The notes beneath the pieces are model-generated. The model saw nothing but the letters and a program-made list of their open reading frames with translations. It ran no database searches and was not told where the DNA came from. Shown here piece by piece: positions 54,588-62,995 of a stretch of 64,000 bases of DNA. The stretch covers positions 1,116,001-1,180,000 of the forward strand of contig NZ_CP004353.1 of the NCBI RefSeq assembly GCF_000550805.1. The letters are read 5' to 3'. Within the stretch, counting starts at the first letter, position 1. Each line of letters opens with the position of its first letter. Source of the DNA: Corynebacterium vitaeruminis DSM 20294. GTDB taxonomy: Bacteria > Actinomycetota > Actinomycetes > Mycobacteriales > Mycobacteriaceae. The position numbers and the translations under genes were made by a program.

Positions 54588-56825
54588 CTAGCCCTCCCCG
54601 CGAGCGAGCATCGCCCGCCCCAGCACCGCCTGCCCGAGGCTCAGGCCCCCGTCGCCGGGCGGCACCTGCTCGTGCACTACGAGCTCGTAGCCCCGCCCCC
54701 GCAGGAACTCCCGCAGGTCCGCCAACAGCAGCCGGTTGAAGGCGCACCCGCCGGTCATCGCCACCACCTGCGCCCCGGACGTCCCCGCAACCTCTGCGGC
54801 CCGCGCCCCCAGCACCTGCGCCACATGTCGGTGGAACTGCCGGGCAGCATTCGCGCCGCCCGAACTCGACGCCAGCACGGCAAAGGCCTCCGCGAGGGTG
54901 GAGACCCCGTCCCACGAGCAGGCCCCGCCGCGCGCCAGGTGCTCGAATTCCATGGCCGCCTGCGCCTCGTAGCTGACCGCCGTTCCGAAGGTACCGCAGC
55001 CGACGAGGCAAGCTGCGGCGTCGAAAAGCCTGCCCAGCGAGCTGGTGGCAACCGTGCCAATCCCGCTGCCTAGCTGGGAGGAGACCAGCCGCAGCTCCCC
55101 GGCATCGACCGATGACCTAAGCCGCGAAACCAGCGGCCCGGACACACCCCAAGAAGCGGAAACCCCGAGCACGATCCGCCACGGGTAGGTGACGGCGCGG
55201 TCGCCGCCTGCCAGCGGGAACGAGGGCACATGCCACGCCCGCTCAAAAACCAACTCCGGCGAAACGACAAAAATCTCCCCGCCCCAGATCGTCCCGTCGA
55301 GCCCGTAGCCGGTGCCGTCGGCCGCGATCACCACCGCGGGGCGCCCCAGCAGCCCGTGCTCGGCCAGGACGCTGGCCGCGTGCGCCTGGTGGTGCTGGAC
55401 CTGCAACAGCGGCAGCCCCAGGCGATCGGACAGGCGCTCGGCCCACGCGGTCGTGGAGTACCCCGGGTGCATGTCGCACACAATGGCCGACGGCTCCACC
55501 CCGCGCAGCGAGCTCATCTGCGCAAACGTGCGCTCGGCAACCTCCTGCGCGCGCAGCGACCCCATGTCCCCGATGTGCGAGGTGAGGTGCGCCAGCCCGC
55601 CCGAGGTGAGGCACATGGTGTTCTTCAGCTCCCCGCCGACGGCGAAAACGTCGGGCCCGTCGGGGATTGCGAGCGGCAGGGGAGCAAGCCCCCGCGAGCG
55701 CCGCACCGGCACCTCGCCCAAGTACACCGAATCCTCCACGGGCACGAAGATGTCGCGGTCGTGGAAGAGGAACCCGTCGCAGAAGCCGCCCAGCAACTCT
55801 CGCGCCTCCGCGATGGAGGCCACCAGGGGCTCGCCGGAGGGGTTTCCGCTGGTCGCCACCACCGGCGAGTCCACCAGCAGCATGTGCAGCGGGGAGTAGG
55901 GCAGCACGACCCCCACGTCACCCAGCCCCGGCGCAATGGACTGCGGCAGCACCCCGCGCGAGGGTGCGATGACGATCGGCCGCGCGGGGGAGGTAAGCAG
56001 CGCCTCCTGCGCTGGCGTCAGCGCCACCACCGCCCGCGCGTGATCCAGCGAGGGCACCATCACCGCGAACGGCTTGTGCGGCCTGCGCTTGAGCCCCCGC
56101 AGCCGCGCGATCGCCGCGGGATCGGTCGCCTGGCACATGAGGTGGAACCCGCCGATGCCGCGCACGGCCAGCACCTTGCCCTCCCTCAGCAACTCTCGAG
56201 CCGCGGAAAACGCGTCTTGGCCCGCCACCACGCGCTCGCCCTCCTCGAACCACACCTTCGGCCCGCAGTTCGGGCAGGAGATGGGCTGCGCGTGGTACCT
56301 GCGATCGTTCACATCCGTGTACTCGCGCTCGCAGTCGGGGCACAGCGGGAACACCTTCAGCGTCGTGTTCGGCCGGTCGTAGGGCAGCTCCTCGATGATC
56401 GTCAGCCGCGGTCCGCAGTGCGTACAGGTGATAAACGGGTAGTGGTAGCGGCGGTTGGTGGGGTCGTTGAACTCGGCGATGCAGTCCTCGCACGGCGCCA
56501 CGTCCGGCGGGATGAGCGTTCGCGCGCCGGGCAGGTGCGTCGAGGCCACAATCGTGAATCCGGTTTCCTCGCGCACAGGTTTTTCTTGCTTGTCGACGCT
56601 CACCACTCGCGCCAGCGGAGGCAACGAAGAGAGCACGTCGCGAAGGAACTCCTCGAGCACGCCCGGCGTGCCCTGGGCCTCGATGAACACCTCGATGTCG
56701 TTGTTGCCGCACCAGCCGGTGACCTCGTGGTTGGCGGCGACCTTCGCGATGTGCGGGCGCATGCCCACCCCCTGCACCACGCCGGTCAAGGTGATGGCCA
56801 GTCGTTGAAGGTCGGTGATGCTCAT
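54588..56825 (-). CDS. hypF: Carbamoyltransferase HypF
   Basis: Protein of 745 residues that makes the carbamoyl group later turned into cyanide on HypE. Domains in order: acylphosphatase (about 8-95; GVVQGVGMRPH), two Cys4-type zinc fingers (about 110-185; CEDC..CTHC and CPDC..CPNC), YrdC-like (about 200-370; LKRRPHKPFAVM) and Kae1-like with VQHHQAH and MTGGCAFN. Normal length. The ATG at 56825 (MSITDLQRLAITLTG) starts the first domain. A GTCGAYAAGC copy lies near residue 80. It diverges from hypA over 66 bases. Confidence 0.94.
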   Translation of the reverse strand: MSITDLQRLAITLTGVVQGVGMRPHIAKVAANHEVTGWCGNNDIEVFIEAQGTPGVLEEFLRDVLSSLPPLARVVSVDKQEKPVREETGFTIVASTHLPGARTLIPPDVAPCEDCIAEFNDPTNRRYHYPFITCTHCGPRLTIIEELPYDRPNTTLKVFPLCPDCEREYTDVNDRRYHAQPISCPNCGPKVWFEEGERVVAGQDAFSAARELLREGKVLAVRGIGGFHLMCQATDPAAIARLRGLKRRPHKPFAVMVPSLDHARAVVALTPAQEALLTSPARPIVIAPSRGVLPQSIAPGLGDVGVVLPYSPLHMLLVDSPVVATSGNPSGEPLVASIAEARELLGGFCDGFLFHDRDIFVPVEDSVYLGEVPVRRSRGLAPLPLAIPDGPDVFAVGGELKNTMCLTSGGLAHLTSHIGDMGSLRAQEVAERTFAQMSSLRGVEPSAIVCDMHPGYSTTAWAERLSDRLGLPLLQVQHHQAHAASVLAEHGLLGRPAVVIAADGTGYGLDGTIWGGEIFVVSPELVFERAWHVPSFPLAGGDRAVTYPWRIVLGVSASWGVSGPLVSRLRSSVDAGELRLVSSQLGSGIGTVATSSLGRLFDAAACLVGCGTFGTAVSYEAQAAMEFEHLARGGACSWDGVSTLAEAFAVLASSSGGANAARQFHRHVAQVLGARAAEVAGTSGAQVVAMTGGCAFNRLLLADLREFLRGRGYELVVHEQVPPGDGGLSLGQAVLGRAMLARGEG

Positions 56826-56891
56826 AATCCCCAAGCTTAGCGGGGGTGCACCGGCCAGCCAGCGCGGGGAATCGGAGTACCTTGGGGAGGC

Positions 56892-57233
56892 GTGCACGAG
56901 GTGGCATTGAGTACGGAGCTCGCGCGGGTCGTCGCCCGCGCGGCCAAGGGCAGAAGGGTTCGTCAGGTGAACCTTCGCATCGGGGCGTTGCGGCAAGTCG
57001 TGCCCAGCTCGATGGAGTACGCCTGGGGCTTCGTCACCGCCGCCACGCCGCTCGAGGGGGCAAGGCTTCACATCGATTGGATCGACGCGGTCATCGAGTG
57101 CGAGCAGGGACACCGCACGGTCCTCGACGCCTCCTCCTACCTCGACTTATCCTGCCCACGCTGCGATGCGCCGACGAGGGTCGTCGCGGGCGAGGAGTTC
57201 CAGGTCGTCGACCTCGAGGTCGAAGCCGCCTAA
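56892..57233 (+). CDS. hypA: Nickel chaperone HypA
   Basis: Protein of 113 residues that delivers nickel with HypB. It begins MHEVAL, the invariant nickel-binding MHE. The zinc domain normally has two CxxC pairs; here the second is CPRC, but the first reads CEQGH, so the zinc site may use Cys-His plus two Cys. It starts with GTG at 56892. Twenty-six bases separate it from hypB. Confidence 0.9.
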   Translation: MHEVALSTELARVVARAAKGRRVRQVNLRIGALRQVVPSSMEYAWGFVTAATPLEGARLHIDWIDAVIECEQGHRTVLDASSYLDLSCPRCDAPTRVVAGEEFQVVDLEVEAA

Positions 57234-57259
57234 TCACCACGGAAGAAAGCGAAGACATC

Positions 57260-58060
57260 ATGGGTCGTTTCCACCGCCACGCCGACGGCACCGTCCACTC
57301 CCACGGTGATCATGTCCACGGACACGAGCACCACCACCACGACCACGACCACGAGGTCGGCGACCACTCCGGCTACGAGACCGGCCGCGAGCGCATCGAC
57401 GTCCTTGAGGACATCTTCAGCGAGAACGACCGCCGCGCCGCCAGCAACCGCGCCGCCTTCGAGGAGCACGGCGTGGTCTCCATCAACGTCATGAGCTCGC
57501 CGGGCGCGGGCAAGACCACCCTGCTGGAGAAGACGCTCGAGCACTTCAAGGGTGCGATCCGCTTCGGCGTGGTCGAGGGCGACATCGAGACCGCCATCGA
57601 CGCCGACCGGCTGCGCGGCTTCGGCGCCCAGGTGTCCCTGCTCAACACGGGCAACGGCTTCGGCGGTGAGTGCCACCTCGACGCCCCGATGGTCTCCCGC
57701 GCGCTCGAGGGGCTCGACCTTTCCGCCCTCGACACCGTGCTCATCGAGAACGTCGGCAACCTCGTGTGCCCGGCGGAGTTCGAGGTGGGCGAGCACAAGA
57801 AGGTCATGATCGCCTCGGTCACCGAGGGCGAGGACAAGCCGCTGAAATATCCGGTCATGTTCCGCAGCGTGGAGGTCGTGGTGATCAACAAGATCGACCT
57901 TCTGCCGTACCTCGACTTCGACCTCGAGCTGTTTAAGAAGAACATCCGCCAGGTCAACCCCGGGGCGACCATCTTCGAGGTGTCCACCAAGACCGGGGAG
58001 GGGCTCGACGGGTGGTACGAGTGGGTGGCAGCCCAATCCGGGGGTACCCAGGGTGTTTAA
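57260..58060 (+). CDS. hypB: Hydrogenase nickel incorporation GTPase HypB
   Basis: Protein of 266 residues. The first 37 residues contain about fifteen His (HSHGDHVHGHEHHHHDHDHE), a nickel-storing stretch. The GTPase core follows: SSPGAGKTTLL (P-loop), EGDIETAIDADR, LNTGNGFGGECHLD with the metal-binding Cys/His pair, ENVGNLVCP and NKIDLLP. It hydrolyses GTP to insert nickel into the large subunit. The frame is open upstream through hypA, but the ATG at 57260 (MGRFHRHADG) is the proper start. A 239-base spacer separates it from the structural genes. Confidence 0.95.
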   Translation: MGRFHRHADGTVHSHGDHVHGHEHHHHDHDHEVGDHSGYETGRERIDVLEDIFSENDRRAASNRAAFEEHGVVSINVMSSPGAGKTTLLEKTLEHFKGAIRFGVVEGDIETAIDADRLRGFGAQVSLLNTGNGFGGECHLDAPMVSRALEGLDLSALDTVLIENVGNLVCPAEFEVGEHKKVMIASVTEGEDKPLKYPVMFRSVEVVVINKIDLLPYLDFDLELFKKNIRQVNPGATIFEVSTKTGEGLDGWYEWVAAQSGGTQGV

Positions 58061-58107
58061 CACCATAGTCGGGCAGGAGCCCGCGCCCGAATGTCGCCTC
58101 CCAGAGT

Positions 58108-58262
58108 AACGTGGATTTATATCTGGGAAGCGTCAGGTGACACCCCGGGCCACGGATTCTTAAGGTCCAGAACCCGCAGGTCACGGCCCTTAAGAGATAA
58201 GCGCCCGCGGTGCGGGTGCCCGTCGTATGCGGGGCGCAACTTCGCTTCCTCACAACGTGGAT
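58108..58262. promoter_or_regulatory. Regulatory-looking leader of the hydrogenase structural genes
   Basis: TCTTAAGG (58158-58165) and CCTTAAGA (58188-58195) are a perfect 8-base inverted repeat with centres 30 bases apart, about three helical turns. AACGTGGAT occurs at 58108-58116 and 58254-58262. CCCAGA/TCTGGG (58100-58136 region) forms a further hairpin around TTTATAT. The layout suggests a controlled promoter, but no known operator was identified. Confidence 0.4.
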
Positions 58263-58299
58263 ATCGAGTGAGAAAACTTACAGAGGAAAGCGAAGTTCA

Positions 58300-59484
58300 A
58301 TGGATATTCCGGGAACCTGGGGCAACGGAACTCTCATCGAGAATCTGGAGCGCAAGGGGGTCAGCCGCCGCGACTTCATGAAGATGTGTTCGGGGCTCGC
58401 CGCGATCTTCGCGGTCGGCGCCCCGCTGGCCTCCAAGGCGGAGGCCCAGGAGGCCACCAAGATCGCCGACGCGCTCGGCAGCGTCACCAAGCCCAACGTC
58501 GCCTGGCTCCAGCTGCAGGAGTGCACCGGCTGCATGGAGTCGGTTCTGCGCTCCGGCGCCAGCACCATCGAGGACCTCGTCCTCAACCAGCTCTCGGTGA
58601 ACTACAACGAGCTGGTCATGGCCGCCTCCGGCGAGGCCGCCGAGCAGGCGCTCAAGGAGCTCAACGAGCAGCCGCACATCCTCGTAGTCAACGGCTCGGT
58701 CTCCCTGGCCGAGGACGGCGTCTACTGCATGATCGGCGGCAAGACCTCCAAGGAGGTCCTCGAGGAGGCGGCCAAGAACGCCACCGCCATCCTCGCTGTC
58801 GGCGCCTGCGCCGTCTACGGTTCGGTCCAGGCGGCCCGCCCTAACCCCACCCACGCGGTCGGCGTGGACGAGATCATCAAGGACAAGCCGGTCATCAACG
58901 TCTCCGGCTGCCCGCCGATCGGCGAGGTCATCACCGCCACCATCAGCTACATCCTCACCCACGGAGACACCCCCGACGTGGATGCCGAGGGTCGTCCGCT
59001 GTTCGCCTACGACCAGCGCATTCACGACTCCTGCCCGCGCCGCGCCCACTTCGACGCCGGCCAGTTCGTCCGCACCTTCGACGACGAGGGCGCCCGCAAC
59101 GGCTGGTGCCTCTACGAGGTTGGCTGCAAGGGTCCGTCGACGTTTAGCCCGTGCCCGATCATCCAGTGGAACATGAAGACGGGCTGGCCGATCGGCGCGG
59201 GCCACCCGTGCATCGGCTGCACCGAGAAGGACTTCTTCGACCGGTTCACGCCCTTCTACTCCGAGCTGCCGGACGTGCGCGGCTTCGGCGTGGAGTCCAC
59301 GGTGAAGAAGGTCGGCTGGGGCTTGGTCGGCGTGGCGGCCGCGGGCGTGGCCGCCCACGGCGGGCTCACCATGCTCAACGAGATCAAGGTGCGAAAGGCC
59401 AACGGCGACCTCGAGACACTCGAGGCCTACGCGGGCAACGAAAGCGACCATCCCACCCCTCCGACGAAGGCGACAGAGCAGTAA
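58300..59484 (+). CDS. hyaA: [NiFe]-hydrogenase small subunit
   Basis: Protein of 394 residues. A twin-arginine signal (SRRDFMKM, R24-R25, then a hydrophobic stretch to AEA near 49) sends it across the membrane folded with its large subunit. QECTGCMES (C75, C78), GACAVYG and SGCPP ligate the proximal cluster. The later HDSCPRRAHFDAG, WCLYEVGCKGPSTFSPCPIIQWN and HPCIGC ligate distal and medial clusters. The proximal motif has Gly between the cysteines rather than the extra Cys of oxygen-tolerant enzymes. A C-terminal membrane anchor lies near 350-370. The ATG at 58300 follows AGAGGAAAG. Confidence 0.93.
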   Translation: MDIPGTWGNGTLIENLERKGVSRRDFMKMCSGLAAIFAVGAPLASKAEAQEATKIADALGSVTKPNVAWLQLQECTGCMESVLRSGASTIEDLVLNQLSVNYNELVMAASGEAAEQALKELNEQPHILVVNGSVSLAEDGVYCMIGGKTSKEVLEEAAKNATAILAVGACAVYGSVQAARPNPTHAVGVDEIIKDKPVINVSGCPPIGEVITATISYILTHGDTPDVDAEGRPLFAYDQRIHDSCPRRAHFDAGQFVRTFDDEGARNGWCLYEVGCKGPSTFSPCPIIQWNMKTGWPIGAGHPCIGCTEKDFFDRFTPFYSELPDVRGFGVESTVKKVGWGLVGVAAAGVAAHGGLTMLNEIKVRKANGDLETLEAYAGNESDHPTPPTKATEQ

Positions 59485-59492
59485 CCCCTGGC

Positions 59493-59502
59493 GTCGACAA
59501 GC
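59493..59502 (+). repeat. GTCGAYAAGC element between hydrogenase subunit genes
   Basis: GTCGACAAGC followed by GAAACGAAAG occupies most of the 37-base spacer and sits directly before the start region of the large-subunit gene. Confidence 0.55.
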
Positions 59503-59521
59503 GAAACGAAAGTAGACAAAG

Positions 59522-61264
59522 ATGGCTGAAAGAATTGTTGTCGACCCGCTGACCCGCATCGAGGGGCACCTGCGCATCGAAATGGAGGTCGACGGCGGAG
59601 AGATCAAGGAGGCGTGGAGCGAGGCCACGCAGTTCCGCGGGATCGAGACGATCGTCCAGGACCGCGACCCGCGCGACGTGTGGGCCTTCGTCGGACGCAT
59701 CTGCGGCGTGTGCACCGCGACCCACTCGGTGGCGTCGATCATCGCGGTCGAGGACGCGATCGACACGCAGATCCCCAAGCAGGCGCAGCTCGTGCGCGAC
59801 CTGCTGCTAGCCGCCCAGGAGGTCCACGACCACGTCGTGCACTTCTACCACCTGCACGCCCTCGACTGGGTGAACGTGGCCTCGGCCGCGAAGGCGGACC
59901 CGCAGAAGGCCGTGGACTTCGCGCACTCGATCGGCTCGACGTGGAAGGGCAACAGCCTCGAGAACTTCACCAAGGTCAAGGAGACGGTGCAGGGCATCCT
60001 CGACTCCGGCCAGCTGTCGATCTTCACCGGCGGCTACTGGGATCACCCCGACTACCGGCTCCCACCGGAGGCCAACCTCATGGCCGTGAGCCATTACCTC
60101 GACGCGCTGCAGTTCCAACGCTCGATCATCCGCATCACCACGGTCTTCGGCGGCAAGAACCCGCACCCGAACTTCCTGGTCGGCGGCATGGCCTGCTCGA
60201 TCGACCCGGAGAAGTCCGAGACCGTCAACCAGGTTCGCTTGGACGAGATCCAGGGCTGGGCCGAGGAGATCGAGAACTTCGTCACCGGCTGCTACCTACC
60301 CGACGCGCTGGCAATCATGGGTGTGTACAAGGACTACTTCGAGATCGGCAAGTCGGCTGACACCTTCCTCGCGGTGGGCATGGCCGGCGCGGCCATCCGC
60401 GGCGACAACCTCGAGCGCTCCATGTCCTACGGCCACCCGGAGGTCACCCCGGGCGTCATCCTCGACGGCGACTACACGCAGCTGCACCCGCTGGAGGCGG
60501 ACAAGATCAAGGAGTTCGTCGCCTCCTCGTGGCTCGACTACTCGGTCGGCAACGACGAGGGGCTTGAGCCCAGCCAGGGCGAGACCACCCCGAACTACAC
60601 CGGCCCGAAGCCGCCGGTGACGTGGCTGGCAGACAACAAGGAATACACCTGGTCCAAGGCCCCGCGCTACGACGGCCGCCCCACCCAGGTCGGCCCCGTC
60701 GCCCGCGTCCTTCTGGCCTACCTGCAAAACGAACCGGAGACCAAGAAGATCGTCGACGACGCCTTCGCCAAGCTCGGCATCACCGTGGAGAAGATGAACT
60801 CCACCGGCGGCCGCACGCTCGCCCGCGCGGTCGAGGCCGCGACGGCGTCGACGAACCTTCTCAACACGCTGCTGCCGGAGTTCATCAAGGGCATCAAGGA
60901 GGGCGACTTCGACGTCTTCAACCCGAAGAAGTGGGAGCCGGGGTCCTGGCCGAAGGAGTCCAGCGGCTTCTCCATGATCGAGGTCGCCCGCGGCACGCTC
61001 AGCCACTACGTGACCATCAAGGACGAGAAGGTCGCCCGCTACCAGGCCGTGGTTCCGTCCACCTGGCTATCTGGCGGACGCGACGCCGAGGGCAAGCGCG
61101 GCCCCTACGAGGAGGCGCTGGCCGGCGGCGGGCACCCGCTGGAAAACCCCAAGGAGCCCCTGGAAGTCCTGCGAACCATCCACTCCTTCGATCCATGCAT
61201 GTCGTGCGCCGTGCACCTTATGGATACGGAGGGCGAGGAGCTGTTTAAGGTGATGACACAATGA
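59522..61264 (+). CDS. hyaB: [NiFe]-hydrogenase large subunit
   Basis: Protein of 580 residues carrying the Ni-Fe site. The N-terminal motif GRICGVCTATH (C61, C64) and the C-terminal DPCMSCAVH (C559, C562, H565) are the four cysteine ligands. After H565 fifteen residues (LMDTEGEELFKVMTQ) remain, the peptide that the maturation protease removes. RIEGHLRIE and the overall pattern indicate a group 1, membrane-bound, H2-uptake type. Its stop overlaps the ATG of the cytochrome gene. Confidence 0.95.
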   Translation: MAERIVVDPLTRIEGHLRIEMEVDGGEIKEAWSEATQFRGIETIVQDRDPRDVWAFVGRICGVCTATHSVASIIAVEDAIDTQIPKQAQLVRDLLLAAQEVHDHVVHFYHLHALDWVNVASAAKADPQKAVDFAHSIGSTWKGNSLENFTKVKETVQGILDSGQLSIFTGGYWDHPDYRLPPEANLMAVSHYLDALQFQRSIIRITTVFGGKNPHPNFLVGGMACSIDPEKSETVNQVRLDEIQGWAEEIENFVTGCYLPDALAIMGVYKDYFEIGKSADTFLAVGMAGAAIRGDNLERSMSYGHPEVTPGVILDGDYTQLHPLEADKIKEFVASSWLDYSVGNDEGLEPSQGETTPNYTGPKPPVTWLADNKEYTWSKAPRYDGRPTQVGPVARVLLAYLQNEPETKKIVDDAFAKLGITVEKMNSTGGRTLARAVEAATASTNLLNTLLPEFIKGIKEGDFDVFNPKKWEPGSWPKESSGFSMIEVARGTLSHYVTIKDEKVARYQAVVPSTWLSGGRDAEGKRGPYEEALAGGGHPLENPKEPLEVLRTIHSFDPCMSCAVHLMDTEGEELFKVMTQ

Positions 61265-62475
61265 CCACCCAGGTACCCGCCCCGCAAGGCGCGCCCAATA
61301 ACCCGCCCAACCAACCGCCCAAAGACCAACCCGTCCTCTCCGTCATCTCCAGCTTCCCGGTCGACGTCTACGGCCAGGAGACCCTCATCCGGCTCGCCTC
61401 GATGAGCCCCGAGGGCTCCACCGACCCGATCGACCTCGCGCTGCGGCGGACCACGGACCAGACGCTCGTCCCGGAGTCCTTCGACCCGGGCTCCGCGCAG
61501 CGCCCGTTCTCGATCGCCGCGGTGCTCAACGCCTACGTGCGCTCCGGCCGCCTCAACCTGTCGGTCATGCGCGGCGACCTCGATGCCGTCATCGCCGCGT
61601 CGAAGTCGACCCGCGAGCAGAAGGTGCTGGCGAGAAAGCACGCCAAGTCAATGGAGAAGGTCGGGCGCCGCACGGTGGCCGTGGCCATCGCGGACCTCGA
61701 CTCCGAGGAGCCCGGCCAGTACCAGCTCGCCGGGGTCTTGAGCTTCGGCGTCTGCGAGCGCCGCACCCGCCTCGCGCCCACGCACCCCGGCTACACCCGC
61801 GTGGAGCTGTGGCCGCGCGCCCTGCGCTTCCAGCACTGGCTGAACGTGCTGCTGATCATCGCCTTGTCCTTTACGGGCTACTACATCATGGACCCGTTCT
61901 TCGGGCCCAACGCCTCCCAGGACACCGGCTTCCTCATGGGCACCATCCGCTTCATCCACATCGCCTCCGGCATCGGCTGGATCGCGCTCGGGCTGTGGCG
62001 CCTGTCGCTGACGGTCTTCGCCAAGGAGCGGCAGATGCGCTGGCGCTCGCTGTGGCCGATCTACAACAAGCAGGACCTCAAGAACCTGCTGGGCACGGCG
62101 CAGTTCTACATGTTCATCAAGCGTGAGGGCCCGCAGTACGTCGGCCACAACGGCCTGCAGCAGCTGACCTACACGGGCATCTACGCCCTCTGCATCGTGC
62201 AGATGCTCACCGGCCTTGCCCTCTACGGCCTTTACGAGCAGGGCAACTGGTTCTTCCACCTGGTCAGCTACCCGGTCCACTGGTTCGGTATCCCCGGCAT
62301 CCGCCTCTTCCACGCCGTTGTCATGTTCATCATCTGGGCGTTCGTGGTCATCCACGTCTACCTCGCCTTCCGCGCCGACAACCTGGAAGATCACGGCGGC
62401 GTGTCCTCCATGATCAACGGCGCCGTCTGGCTGCCCACCGGTTCCATGCCCGTCGACGCGTCCGAGATCGAATAG
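61261..62475 (+). CDS. hyaC: Hydrogenase cytochrome b subunit with P-type-ATPase N-domain-like extension
   Basis: Protein of 404 residues. Residues about 180-390 are the normal four-helix HyaC-type cytochrome b, with heme-ligand candidates H192 (RFQHWLN), H233 (RFIHIASG) and two His in the last helix, passing electrons from the small subunit to quinone. Residues about 25-165 are extra. DPIDLAL (55-61), the MRGDLDAVIAAS segment (from 103), GRRTVAVAIADLD (135-147) and LAGVLSFG (157-164) follow the order of the nucleotide-binding domain of P-type ATPases (cf. KGAPEAVL; GxRxLAVA; LLGLLAF). No phosphorylation (DKTGT) domain is present. The ATG overlaps the hyaB stop. Confidence 0.85.
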   Translation: MTTQVPAPQGAPNNPPNQPPKDQPVLSVISSFPVDVYGQETLIRLASMSPEGSTDPIDLALRRTTDQTLVPESFDPGSAQRPFSIAAVLNAYVRSGRLNLSVMRGDLDAVIAASKSTREQKVLARKHAKSMEKVGRRTVAVAIADLDSEEPGQYQLAGVLSFGVCERRTRLAPTHPGYTRVELWPRALRFQHWLNVLLIIALSFTGYYIMDPFFGPNASQDTGFLMGTIRFIHIASGIGWIALGLWRLSLTVFAKERQMRWRSLWPIYNKQDLKNLLGTAQFYMFIKREGPQYVGHNGLQQLTYTGIYALCIVQMLTGLALYGLYEQGNWFFHLVSYPVHWFGIPGIRLFHAVVMFIIWAFVVIHVYLAFRADNLEDHGGVSSMINGAVWLPTGSMPVDASEIE

Positions 62476-62476
62476 C

Positions 62477-62938
62477 GTGGACGGCATCACAGTCATCGGC
62501 ATCGGCAACCCCATCATGACCGACGATGGGGTTGGCCTTGCCGTTTTAGCCAAGCTTGTCGACGCCAAGGTGCCCGGCGTGAAGTACATCGACGGCGGCA
62601 CATCCGGCATGGAGATCCTGCCTGACATCCAGGACGCCACCAGGCTGCTGGTCTTGGACGGCATCAAAGACCCCGACGAGCCCCCGGGCACCGTCTTGGT
62701 CCTCGAGGGTGACCAGCTCCCGCGCCTGCGCAAGAGCGCGCTCTCGCCGCACCAGGTGGGCCTTCTGGACCTGCTGTCCACGGCGCGCCTTCTCGGCTCG
62801 GAGCCCGAGGAGGTCGTGGTCGTGGGCGTGGTGGCACAGGACGTGGAGCTCCACGTGGGCATGACTGAGAAGGTTGCGGCCGCGGTGCCTGTGGCCGTCG
62901 ATAAGGCAAAAAAGGTACTGGCCAGCTGGACGAGCTAG
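62477..62938 (+). CDS. hyaD: Hydrogenase maturation protease
   Basis: Protein of 153 residues of the HyaD/HybD family. GIGNPIMTDDGVGL (first nickel-sensing acid), the central LVLDGIKDPDEPPG acid and SPHQVGLLDLL (His) match the three metal-contact sites that recognise nickel in the large subunit before cutting its C-terminus. The GTG start is one base after the hyaC stop, so the four structural/processing genes form one operon. A terminator follows. Confidence 0.92.
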   Translation: MDGITVIGIGNPIMTDDGVGLAVLAKLVDAKVPGVKYIDGGTSGMEILPDIQDATRLLVLDGIKDPDEPPGTVLVLEGDQLPRLRKSALSPHQVGLLDLLSTARLLGSEPEEVVVVGVVAQDVELHVGMTEKVAAAVPVAVDKAKKVLASWTS

Positions 62939-62949
62939 AAAGACGCGAA

Positions 62950-62993
62950 AACGCCCCTCTACCTGCGCGGTAGGAGGGGCGTTCGGCGTTTTT
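62950..62993. terminator. Terminator of the hydrogenase operon
   Basis: AACGCCCCTCTACC (62950-62963) pairs with GGTAGGAGGGGCGTT (62969-62983) with one bulge, followed by CGGCGTTTTT. It lies between convergent genes. Confidence 0.85.
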
Positions 62994-62995
62994 GC

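Noticed and set aside
56846..57259. An N-terminally extended HypB starting upstream of hypA
   Set aside because: The frame merely runs through hypA out of phase; the His-rich HypB start at 57260 is canonical.
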